Of a DNA stretch of 10,964 bases, positions 1 to 8,700 are shown piece after piece. The stretch's first letter is position 1. Each line of letters starts with the position of its first letter. Location: the NCBI GenBank assembly GCA_943704525.1, contig CALSCQ010000280.1, positions 1-10,964 on the forward strand, given 5' to 3'. Under the pieces are notes generated by a model. It searched no databases and was not told where the DNA came from. It saw nothing but the letters and a program-made list of their open reading frames with translations. This DNA is from Pigoraptor vietnamica (taxonomy: Eukaryota > Opisthokonta > Filasterea). The position numbers and the translations under genes are program-made.

Positions 1-2
1 AA

Positions 3-959
3 GAAACGGGTAGCATCGGTTCGGGAAGCGACTTGAGCGACTTCGTGGCGACCGTTTTCGAGACGACGGGCAGTTCCACTCGCGATCTTGTGGAACTGCA
101 GCGCATCGAGCGCCGGCGTTCGTCCCCGCGGGACTCGACACCGCTCCGGGACTCGACACCGCTCCGGGACTCGACACCGCTCCGGGACTCGACACCGCTC
201 CGGGACTCGACACCGGTTGCTGACCGTTGTGCCGTAGAGTCCACAGAGGCGAACGACTCGAGTGGTTCCGTTCCGCCTTCGGCGGGGGGAGCTACGACCA
301 ACTTCCCTATGATCTCATGTGCGTTTCGCCGATGTCGGTCTCAGATTTCTTTGTCACTTTACTGTAGTCGTTGGGCGGAAGGAGATTGCGTGCCGTCGTT
401 TCTCAAAATCTTCTGTGATGATCACGCGACTGTGGACGCGGCTACGGAACGGCGCCATGTATCTGTATTGTTGGACGAATATTCAATCGTATTGCGATCG
501 GCTGCGAGCTTTCGTATGGACATGGAGACGTACGCAGCGATGCCCAACGTTTCTGGAATGACGGCCGTTTTCTTCGGAGTTCAATCTGCGTTGCGACATT
601 TGCGACGAAGGACGAATAGCGTCTCTATGCCGCATTGGGTCGATCAACAGAACGTAAACGGTATTGTTCGCGACTATCTGGTCGGGGCGCGTGTGTTGGG
701 TCATGTGCGTCGTGTCGGAGATATCTCTTCTGGGGATTGGAATGAGGATGTGTTTAAGCCTTGCAATATCTTGAGGGCATTCTCCGTGCGGCTCGATACA
801 TGCTTCTCGCTCGGGACAAACGACAACGGCACCATTCGCATCGGCGATTGCTTCTTGCACCATAGAGCCGATTGTCTACATTTGTACGTGTTTTGTTTGC
901 TTCCTTTCGCCGCGGCTGCGCCAGCGTGTTGTGCCGTCCTAAGAAGAATGAATGAATGA
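3..959 (+). CDS. 3' part of an unrecognised repeat-containing protein gene
   Basis: The frame is open from the left edge (first whole codon at 3) to a TGA at 957-959, with no internal methionine needed, so the gene begins before the window. The first 70 or so codons are Ser/Thr/Asp-rich with strongly G/C-ending codons and include five Asp-Ser-Thr-Pro-Leu-Arg units. The rest (about residues 80-318 of the visible part) is Cys- and Arg-containing, has less biased codons and matches no family I know. In this stretch the few stop triplets present all fall in the other two + frames, which favours real coding. Against that, a second + frame between about 247 and the TAG at 372-374 reads very protein-like (Glu-Trp-Phe-Arg-Ser-Ala-Phe-Gly-Gly-Gly, then Ser-Tyr-Asp-Gln-Leu-Pro-Tyr-Asp). 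An intron or frameshift near 120-246 could therefore move the true end to 374, leaving 375-959 as 3' UTR. The gene converges on gene 2, whose stop codon is 60 bases away. Confidence 0.5.
   Translation, partial: ETGSIGSGSDLSDFVATVFETTGSSTRDLVELQRIERRRSSPRDSTPLRDSTPLRDSTPLRDSTPLRDSTPVADRCAVESTEANDSSGSVPPSAGGATTNFPMISCAFRRCRSQISLSLYCSRWAEGDCVPSFLKIFCDDHATVDAATERRHVSVLLDEYSIVLRSAASFRMDMETYAAMPNVSGMTAVFFGVQSALRHLRRRTNSVSMPHWVDQQNVNGIVRDYLVGARVLGHVRRVGDISSGDWNEDVFKPCNILRAFSVRLDTCFSLGTNDNGTIRIGDCFLHHRADCLHLYVFCLLPFAAAAPACCAVLRRMNE
132..216 (+). repeat. 18-base tandem repeat, five copies, in frame
   Basis: The core GACTCGACACCG starts at 132, 150, 168, 186 and 204, an exact 18-base period with essentially no divergence. 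In the coding frame it gives Asp-Ser-Thr-Pro-Leu-Arg. The near-identity of the copies suggests recent expansion or homogenisation. Confidence 0.95.
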
Positions 960-1018
960 ACGCGACATGAACAGTGTCCGTCTTCCAATTTGCCGACGCA
1001 AGTGGATCAGCAAATTTA

Positions 1019-1707
1019 CTACACATTGGCTCGACCAATCTCCCCTTGCGTTATCCAAGATTCGGTGTTGTCGCGATCAAATCGCACAAGCGCACTTCCT
1101 GGAGACTGTGCCTCTCTCTTGAGATCAACAATTCGCGCTGGCTCAAACTTAACACCTTGGAATAGGAAAGGAGAGTAAGACTGAGTCAGTCCGTGACAAT
1201 TGCCTTATTGGCCGAACAGTAACACTGAACTCACCTCGTAACGCCATGATGCTTTCCTTTCGCTTCAGAGGCACACCCGTAGAAATGTGCTCCAAGATGG
1301 GCCCATACACGGACTCATCGGACTCCTTGCGCCAGAGTCCATCGGTACCTGCAGCGGCCACAGGACAGCATGTCGGCATCACCGTCACTGTTACAGTAAC
1401 TGCCGCCGCGCCGGCAGCGCCAATACAACTGAAGCACATACCGTCAGTTCTGATGGTCTGCGTTTGACCCTTCCATCCGATAAAACGGATCTTTGTCGTA
1501 GCTGCGCTGGTGCCGCGGCCGTCCACTGGCAAAACAATCGCTTTGTACCACACACTATCGGGGCAAGACGCATCGATAGCATCGATCACATCGCCAACTG
1601 CAAGACGGCGAATTCACTCAGATTTCAGCATATAAAGGCACTGCGAACAGACGGCTCGAGGGCAAAATGCAGAATACCTTTGAGGCCCATGTCGTCGCGA
1701 GTAATCC
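1019..1707 (-). other. Two Tudor/chromo-barrel-like segments of gene 2
   Basis: Residues 1129-1172 read VGDVIDAID, then VWYKAIVL, then KIRFIGWKG. This is the usual order of a Tudor-knot or chromo-barrel fold: a first strand with Gly-Asp, a Trp-Tyr-x-Ala strand, a variable loop, then a hydrophobic strand ending Gly-Trp. The Asp-Glu-Trp that often follows Gly-Trp is absent. Residues 1219-1263 (FEPARIVDLKREAQ, then SALVRFDRDNTESWI) look like a second, shorter unit. Such folds commonly bind methylated lysine or arginine, or nucleic acid. W1145, Y1146, F1167 and W1170 are the visible aromatic candidates. The assignment rests on pattern only. The segments are assembled from four exons, which makes the correct reading frame after splicing strong internal support for the gene model. 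Confidence 0.5.
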
Positions 1708-4700
1708 CTGCACCGACTGAACACAGGTTCGTTATTACAACAAGCCAATGTGGGCGCTGACACGGTGCTCGAGCACAAACCTGTGCAAAGCATTTTCCTG
1801 GAACGCCGGGGGCTGTTGCCGCGTTCCCGCTTGTTCGGCCTTTTGATGCCATTGCCTGCGTCCGGCACCGAGCTGTCCGCGCATGTCCCGACAGCCGCAT
1901 TCTTGAGTTGCCGAGTGATTGGGGCACGAGTGCTTGCCATGCTTGTCCCGTCCACAGCGGCATACTTGCGCTTGCGAGTGCTCGTCGCATCCCCCATGCC
2001 CGCGGCATGCTTGATCGCGCCTGTCTCGCCGGCCACGCCCGCGGCGTGCTTGATCGCGCCTGTCTCGCCGTCCACGCCCGCGGCATGCTTGATCGCGCCT
2101 GTCTCGCCGGCCACGCCCGCGGCGTGCTTGATCGTGCTTGCCGGCCCGTCTACGCCCGCGGCGTGCTTGATCGCGCCTGTCTCGCCGTCCACGCCCGCGG
2201 CGTGCTTGATCGCGCCTGTCTTGCCGGCCACGCCCGCGGCGTGCTTGATCGCGCTTGCCGGCCCGGCCACGCCCGCGGCGTGCTTGATCGCGCCTGTCTC
2301 GCCGTCCACGCCCGCGGCGTGCTTGATCGCGCCTGTCTCGCCGTCCACGCCCGCGGCGTGCTTGATCGCGCCTGTCTTGCCGTCCACGCCCGCGGCGTGC
2401 TTGATCGCGCTTGCCGGCCCGTCCACGCCCGCGGCGTGCTTGATCGCGCCTGTCTCGCCGTCCACGCCCGCGGCGTGCTTGATCGCGCCTGTCTTGCCGG
2501 CCACGCCCGCGGCGTGCTTGATCGCGCTTGCCGGCCCGTCCACGCCCACGGCGTGCTTGATCGCGCTTCTCTCGTCCGATTGCAATCCATCCGCACGATA
2601 TTGTGTTGTCACATCGCTGCATGAATGCCATTTCAGTCAGACAATATGAATTGACCAAATGTCTGGCTCTCCAGCTCACCTTTCCTTAGAGGGGTTGGGG
2701 CGATAAGTATCACTGAAGCGAAGCCCTGAACGTCCCCGTTCTCGGTCGCGATTGTCACCGTCACGTTCACGATTGTTCAAACGGGTACTTAACTCGAGGT
2801 AATCCCCGTCATTGCTCCGCTCCTTGCGATCAGGATCCGAAAATCGTTCGCGGCCACGGTCATGCCCATCGCGGTCGCGCCTGTCGCGGTCATTACGCCT
2901 GTCACGGTCATCATGCTGCCCGCGGTACATATGCCGATCGATAAGACGGCTGTCGTGCCAATCGTCACGCTGCTCGCGATCGCGCCTGTAACGGCCATCA
3001 CTGCGCAGCTCGTCATCCCGCCTGCCTCGCGCGTTGCGCCCATCGCGGTCGTCGCGCCTGCAGTCACTTTCGTCGCACTGCTCCCGCTCATGATATTCGT
3101 CATGATCACGCTTCTCGCGGTCGCGCTGTTCACAGTCATTCCGCCTGTAGCGCTCGCGGTCGCGCTGCTCGCGGTCGCGCTGCTCGCGGTCACGGTCGCG
3201 CTGCTCGCGGTCACGGTCGCGCTGCTCACGGTCGCGCTGCTCACGGTCGCGCTGCTCACGGTCGCGCTGCTCACGGTCGCGCTGCTCACGGTCGCGCTGC
3301 TCACGGTCGCGCTGCTCACGGTCGCGCTGCTCGCGGTCGCGCTGCTCACGGTCGCGCTGCTCGCGGTCGCGCTGCTCGCGGTCGCGCTGCTCACGGTCGC
3401 GCTGCTCGCGGTCGCGCTGCTCGCGTTCGCGCTGCTCGCGGTCGCGCTGCTCACGGTCGCGCTGCTCACGGTCGCGCTGCTCGCGGTCGCGCTGCTCACG
3501 GTCGCGCTGCTCGCGGTCACGGTCGCGCTGCTCGCGGTCGCGCTGCTCGCGGTCGCGCTGCTCGTGGCCATCCCGTTCCGCCGTGCTCTGAGTCACGTTT
3601 TCGGCGTCGGCTAACTTCGCTGCGGTTTGATGAGGCGCTGGCCTCGTTGAGGAGCTCTTATCCTGCATTCGAAAATGGACAGCAGATTAGGAAAGACTAC
3701 AAGTGCGGTACAGTACGACTGAACATTTCGCCGTTTTGTCCGATACATACGAGACGGCGAAATGACGTCGGCACATGGCGAACAGCCCGAGCTGCAATGC
3801 GACAGTTCGTCCATGGCCCTTGCAGAATATCGCCTTCCACGACGTCAATCCGCTCCTTCGTGTGTATGATAACTCGACACGAGCCGAACGACGCGAGAGG
3901 CGACGTTCCCAGTGCATCGTCAATGACGTCCGCGCAAAGCGAATAATCGACAACTATTTCCAGGCGATTCGCATCCAGCAGCCGCGGCGTGACAAGGGCA
4001 GCCTGAAGATCGATAGGGCACCACAACAAATCCAGAAAGACCTTATCCGAACAGTCGGGTGCCCTCGATTCGATCGTCATGGGCGTGACGTCGTAAGAAC
4101 CGCGCGGCAGTTGCCATTCGTACGTTGTGTCGCCGTTAGTGTCAGTTGAGGGGACAAGGCTGTGCAGAGACATGGAGTCCTCGCCCATTCGCAAGGCCGC
4201 CGAAGTCGGTGCCGAAGATGATGACGATGCGCGCGGCGGCGGAGCGGACGAGCCGGGCGGCGACTGCAGCCCAACAGAATAAAGATCCCCGTCTAAGTCA
4301 ACATCAGCCTGCCAGTCTGACGCCGGCGACAGCGTCTGTAGCAGAGCGACGACAGAGGCCTCCGGGAAGTGCTTGTCCAGAAAAGTACTCGATGCCTCGC
4401 CACCAACGTCGTTCAGCCTGCACAGGAGATCAAGCGACATCGCTGTTAACCGCGGTCTCGAGGCCGGAACGCGTTTCTTACAAATCAACCCGAACTGCTC
4501 GCGAACAAAACCGACGAATTTGGCGCCGCGCTCGTCCGAAAGAGTGACCCAGTCAATTTCAGAGCCGTCAGATTCAGGCAAATGGAGGCCCAGTCCGAAG
4601 TGCTTAGACCTCCAATTCCCATTCTTGGGCAACGAATACTCCGCGCCCGCAGCCAGCTTATGCGCGTCATAAAAACGCGCTCGGAAGTCAGCGGGGTAAG

Positions 4701-5286
4701 GATGAGAAGCAATCAGCACCGGCGCATCAACATCGACTTCCGCGCCTGCGGCGCCCGCTGTGCTCAAACGACGAGCGCCCGGGGCGCGATTGCTCTCCGG
4801 CCCCTTCTTCCCGCCGGCGTCCACTCCGTAAAAGGCGTCAGTCGTGGCGGAAACGTGCATTCCGAGCCCATTCTTGTGCTCGATCTTGAGGGCCAGTCGT
4901 ACCTTTAGAGGTAGTACAGCCGCCAAGATGGCATGTAGGTCGCTCTTGGAAGCGGCGTTCACGTGCGAATTCGGCGCGGCGTCGTCGTTGAACTTGCAGT
5001 ACAGCGAGAGAAGAAGAGCATAGATGCGGGCAGAGTCCTTCGTCTGCGGCGACATGTAGTCGTTGGGAAGAGGTACATAGTACCCTCCGCCGCGCGGCCG
5101 TCCCTGCGGTTGCGGAGGAGGAGCGGCGGGTGGCCGCATTCCTGTCACCGCGCGCGCCGTCGCAAAGTCAGCGCCGACCAATTCGTCAGGCCGGCGGCCC
5201 ACTCGCGTGCGCGTTCCACCGAGGCCAATATCCCACGCGGTGCCTGCAGATACGTATGTCTGTACACTCTCTCTGAAGAGTGGCAT
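1019..5286 (-). CDS. Gene 2: repeat-rich protein with C-terminal Tudor-like modules
   Basis: Exons on the minus strand: 5286-3751, 3662-2680, 2616-1781, 1707-1678, 1597-1442, 1348-1235 and 1155-1019. Each intron (63-93 bases) is GT...AG with a matching phase, and the joined length is an exact multiple of three (1263 codons plus TAG). I chose the ATG at 5286-5284 because it is the first in-frame methionine after an upstream stop and has a purine at -3. Residues 1-512 are an unrecognised region with a Pro/Gly-rich stretch near residue 60 and a Pro/Ser-rich linker near 370. Residues 546 to about 680 are an Arg-Asp-Arg-Glu-Gln array, followed by an Arg/Asp-rich stretch to about 840. Residues 858-1052 are fifteen 13-residue units. 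Residues 1053-1118 are basic (RKRK, KRPNKRER, RRSRK), resembling nuclear-localisation signals. Residues 1127-1263 carry two Tudor/chromo-barrel-like segments. A nuclear, chromatin- or RNA-associated role is inferred; no function is known. Internal in-frame introns in exon 1 cannot be excluded. Confidence 0.82.
1678..1707 (-). other. 30-base micro-exon of gene 2
   Basis: Upstream donor GTTTGT (intron 1708-1780) and downstream donor GTATTC (intron 1598-1677) bracket ten codons' worth of sequence ending Met-Gly-Leu-Lys. Including it joins the basic tail to the Tudor-like segment in frame, with all flanking introns in phase 1 and of normal length (73 and 80 bases). Skipping it also keeps the frame, because it is 30 bases long, so alternative splicing is possible. 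Confidence 0.65.
1980..2564 (-). repeat. 39-base coding minisatellite, 15 copies
   Basis: Fifteen head-to-tail 39-base units lie wholly inside exon 3 of gene 2. Each encodes 13 residues starting AIKHAAGV, followed by Asp or Ala, Gly, and one of the endings Pro-Ala-Ser, Lys-Thr-Gly or Glu-Thr-Gly. The first copy (near 2564) has AIKHAV and the last (near 1980) diverges to Met-Gly-Asp-Ala-Thr-Ser, as array edges often do. Because the unit is a multiple of three and lacks stops in most frames, it creates long spurious open frames on both strands. Confidence 0.97.
3164..3563 (-). repeat. 15-base coding minisatellite, 26 Glu-Gln-Arg copies
   Basis: The + strand core GCTGCTC recurs 26 times between 3164 and 3563. 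Twenty-two spacings are 15 bases and three are 21. On the minus strand it encodes Arg-Asp-Arg-Glu-Gln repeats, with Arg-Asp-Arg-Asp-Arg-Glu-Gln in the 21-base units. Nearly all differences between units are a synonymous Arg CGC/CGT switch; one unit has Glu in place of Asp. Degenerate Arg/Asp-rich sequence continues down to about 2800. Such mixed-charge arrays are typical of nuclear-speckle and RNA-processing proteins, but the array alone does not identify one. Confidence 0.97.
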
Positions 5287-5500
5287 GACTTCAAAGATGG
5301 CGTTAGATGCAGCCCGGAACAATGAAATAAATACACGGCTTTTTGGGCGGGAAAATCAGAAAGTAATTGGGATTCATGCGAATTTTTACGGATTTTTAGG
5401 GATTTTTACGGAGTTTTAAGGATTCTTGCAGATTTTTACGAATTTTTACGATTTTTTGCGGAGTTTTTATAAACTTTTAGCAATTCTTAGTCGTTTTTAC
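5287..5500 (-). promoter_or_regulatory. Probable promoter region of gene 2
   Basis: This AT-rich stretch lies directly upstream of the gene 2 ATG and contrasts sharply with the GC-rich coding DNA. It contains TTATAAA at 5467-5473, a TATA-like element. Closer to the ATG, about 5314-5333 on the minus strand, is a run reading TATTTATTTCATTGTTCC that could hold a TATA-like or initiator element. No transcription start can be read from sequence alone. The 10-base T-tract array occupies 5371-5500 of this region. Confidence 0.4.
5371..5500. repeat. Decameric T-tract array, about 13 copies
   Basis: Successive 10-base blocks from 5371 to 5500 follow the consensus GATTTTTACG with substitutions: for example AATTTTTACG at 5381, GATTTTTAGG at 5391, GATTTTTACG at 5401 and 5431, and ATTTTTTGCG at 5451. 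The period stays at 10 bases for about 130 bases, so the T-tracts are in phase with roughly one helical turn. A 10-base unit is not a multiple of three, in contrast to every other array in the window, which fits a non-coding position. Confidence 0.9.
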
Positions 5501-5719
5501 GTTAGGGCTCTAATTCCAACTCTAAGCTACAAATCCTATGTAATTGGGTAGGGTTACGTGGGCTCGCTCAAACGATCAAGTGCAAAACGGGAACAACAAC
5601 TCGTACCACTGACAAACTAATGCATTTGCACATGGCAGACTCGTTTGAGCAAACTTTCATTTCATTCCACGACTCCCTGACGAACACCGCGGGCCGGTCA
5701 ATGCACGGCACCGAGTGTC
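5501..5719. other. Spacer between gene 1 stop and gene 2 promoter
   Basis: I see no gene here. On the minus strand the first bases after the gene 1 stop (5719 downward) are its likely 3' UTR. No canonical AATAAA is present on that strand close to the stop, although an AATGAAATGAAA run occurs near 5655-5670. The stretch also holds a 10-base inverted repeat (5566-5575 with 5641-5650) and one copy of GTAATTGGG (5540-5548). The + strand open frame across 5620-5982 is an antisense shadow of gene 1's RG repeats. Confidence 0.5.
5566..5650. repeat. 10-base perfect inverted repeat, 65-base spacer
   Basis: GCTCAAACGA at 5566-5575 is the exact reverse complement of TCGTTTGAGC at 5641-5650. It lies 70-155 bases past the gene 1 stop, so it could form a hairpin in a 3' UTR or act as a binding-site pair. 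It could also be chance in an AT-rich spacer. Confidence 0.6.
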
Positions 5720-8700
5720 TCAGTCGCCCCTTCCCGTCGCGCGTCCCCTTCCCGTCGCGCGTCCCCTTCCCGTCGCGCGGCCCCTTCCCGTCGCGCCCCT
5801 TCCCATCGCGCCCCTTCCCGTCGCGCCCCTTCCCGTCGCGCCCCTTCCCGTCCCCCGTCCGCCGCGTCGACGATTCGCCGCAGAGCGTTGCCGAGCCAGC
5901 TCTTCGTCCGTCAGCGGCGGATTATGACGGATTTCCGCAAACGACGACAAACCTCGAAGGCGCTGCAGGAGATCGGGTGTGAGGGGATAGCCAACGGCAG
6001 GTTCTCCGACAATCCCCCGGGCAGCGTATGCCAGCGGGTTGTGCCTCGACGCATCCGTACAGAGACAGAAGAATCGCACGGGGTTTGCGCCGCTTTCCCC
6101 CTCGGCGCAAGTGAAATGGAGATGCGCACGTCCGAGAACGTCGTCCGACAGCTCGCCCGCATTGGCGTCCGCGCTGACGCTCGCGAGCAAGACGGCATCA
6201 CAGGTGAAGAGCTCCGACTCCTCTGCGAAAACTTCTTCAACCGCCTGCATCGCCTGCGCGAGCGAAAACCCCGTCGACCGAAAGACGCACGGCGCAAACT
6301 GGATGTCTCCTACGCCACGGTCGCACCGAAGGGCACATTACAAAATGTACAAATCAGCGCGATATTAAAGACTGGGTACTCACCGAATGTCGGAAACGTG
6401 GCATGCTCCCATAGACTCGTTTTTGACGTCAGCGGCTCACCGCCACCATGCCCACGGCGCGCGTGCGCAGCATCGACAAGCTTCCGACGGAGAGCACAGA
6501 AGAACGCATGTGCCCGTATCTTCGCGAAGTTCCCGCGTAGTCCTTGGAAAACGCGAATCAGGCCCTTGTGACGCCCGATCAGGCTCTCTATCCCGTTTTC
6601 GTGTGCAGCGAGCATCGGAATCGGAAACTTCCGCAAGAAGCGCCAGTGGTGCGCCACGAGGTTGTGGAAATACAGGGACGAGAGAAGTGAAAGCAGCTGT
6701 TTCGCTGCGTACAGATACAGGCAAAGCTCAGTACAAACACCTGTGGCAGCAGAAGCTCGCCTGACGTACCGAGAGCCGTCATGTTCTTCGTCGACAGAGG
6801 TGTGGACGTCCCGTAACGGTCGTCCACACCGGAGGGCGCACGCACGAAATCGTGCTCGTCGCCAAACGCCCCCGCTCCTCCGTCGAGCTCCGGATCGCTG
6901 TCATCGTTTTCGCCTGTATCGCCAGTATGGCCCTCGTCGGCGCCCGGCTCCAGTCCGCTCTCCAGCAGCCTTTCGATGTCGATTCCCTGTGTGGCGAGAT
7001 ATGTCTGAATGCAATGATTCTCGTCAGGCACAGTCGGGTCAGCGATATCTGCGGAACAGGAACGCAGAACATCACGTGAGATACACTTCCTCAGTACAGG
7101 GATGCACAATCGATATCATTTCACAGCGAGTGGACGCCACGTACCAGCGCAGTACGTGAACTCCATGGGAGACACACATCGCCCTCGGCTCCTCGAAGCA
7201 ATGCACACCGCGCCGCTCCGATTGCTCGCATCATCGGGCAACGCCGCCGTGAACACGGCAATGTAGCCAGGACACTGCAGCTGAACCGATGCCCGCAGGC
7301 CACAAACGACGACTTCCAGACTGTTATCGTCGCTGTCACACAGCCAATCGCCCCTAATATCGAGCCAATCGCCACCCTTGTGACACCCACGCGTCATTGA
7401 TATGGACGAAATCGAAGCCGCTGCAATTGCAAGAGATAGGAATGGAATGAGGGGAGCCTTGCACAAATCAGCCGGACGATGAACAGACACAGACATACCC
7501 TTCAGTACTGTGAACGCATCCTTCAGCAAAACAAGAGCGCCGTTGTCACGCTTAATCGCGAGATCGCGGGATGCGACAACGCCCGCCAACCGAAGCTCAG
7601 GACCCTCCACCTCCTCAAGGGCAACACGTACGAGCAGGGAGACAACTGTGTCGCTGTGCTCGATAACCTTCGCGACCGTTAGCCCCTCGACAAAAAACGC
7701 CTTCGGGTCGAACGAAAGTAGACCTTCGCCAAAGACATACACGGCGTGCTCGTCATTGTTCACAAGACGATGCGGCTCAACCCTTGTGACTGAAAATCCT
7801 TCCTTTGTCGCGAGGCCTGTAACGAGCGGCGCTGTTGTCAGTAAATTTTTGCATTAAAACCTGTGGGGAACACAATGAAACGAACACAAAACTGCTCATG
7901 ATGACGCAAACCTGTGCTAGGCGCCTTGGTGCCCGCCGCAACCTGCATCAGCGCCCAGTTCCCGAGATACATGCTGCAGAGCATCGCTTGAACCCAACGA
8001 TGCGCGTGCGGATAGTTGTCGTTGTAACCTGTGATGTCCAGCACGCGCAGGCACTCCAGCATGTCGCGATCCCGATCGAGAAATGGGATGGACGGTTGAT
8101 TGGTCGGACGCAGAGCTTTCGGGGCCCTGTGAGGAGGCATCGTGTTAATGACACGGAATGGTGGCCCGAGAAAGATTTTCAACTCACAGCGCAAGGTGGA
8201 GACGAAAGTAGGTGCCGTTCTGCTTCTTGACGGGCACGCCCACGGGCAGATTCATCTTCTCGCAGCGAACTCGAAACTCGGTCGCGTGCGCTGCTGTTCC
8301 ACCGGCCATCTTGATGAGGTCTGGCACAGCCTTAACGAGGATGATCTTCGTCACTGCCATGACATTATGCAGTATACTCGGCGCCGCCGAGCAGTGGTCC
8401 ACGTAATCCTGACCGTCGAGAATGTTCATAGCGTCGGGCGGGAGCGTCTCTGGATTGAGAATACCGGCAGACTTGGCGCCGTTGCACTTAAGCTGGAGCG
8501 AGCGAATGTGCGCCTCGCGCTCGGCGACTGTAGCCTGTGTGGCGGCCTCGGACGCTGGAAAAGCCGTCACTCGAGGTTTAACTCAATTGAATAGCAATGC
8601 AAGAACAGGAATACGAATAAACAGCAGCGACAAGGAGGTCACCTTACCGAGATAAGCCTTCTTGAGGGCTTGAAACGTAATGCCGTCCCTACGGATGTCC

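Noticed and set aside
483-1038. Minus-strand open frames at 483-863, 701-988 and 754-1038
   Set aside because: They overlap one another, have no splice links to gene 2 (which ends at 1019) and lie antisense to the longer + strand frame.
1735-2679. Several long open frames on both strands over the 39-base array
   Set aside because: A 39-base unit without stops keeps almost all frames open. Only the frame reached by correct splicing from 2680 to 2616 and onward to 1781 continues into non-repeat exons with matching phase.
1980-3563. CRISPR-like array
   Set aside because: The units are contiguous with no unique spacers, they are coding, and the window is eukaryotic.
2789-3614. + strand Val/Ala/Leu-rich open frame (250 residues) resembling a membrane protein
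   Set aside because: It is the antisense reading of the 15-base array. Its hydrophobic repeat comes only from the complement of Arg/Asp/Glu codons, and gene 2 exon 2 explains the DNA.
2680-3662. U1-70K or SR splicing-factor identity for gene 2
   Set aside because: The RD/RE-rich array resembles such proteins but no RRM is visible, and low-complexity similarity alone does not support the name.
3697-3748. Gene 2 exon 1 reading through to a stop at 3697 as a separate 541-residue gene
   Set aside because: A GTATGT donor at 3750 and an acceptor ending at 3663 give an 88-base intron joining in phase 0 to the repeat exon, and the whole seven-exon chain stays in frame.
5620-5982. + strand frame with Pro-Phe-Pro-Ser-Arg repeats
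   Set aside because: It is antisense to the RG-repeat tail of gene 1, whose frame is supported by ten phase-consistent introns.
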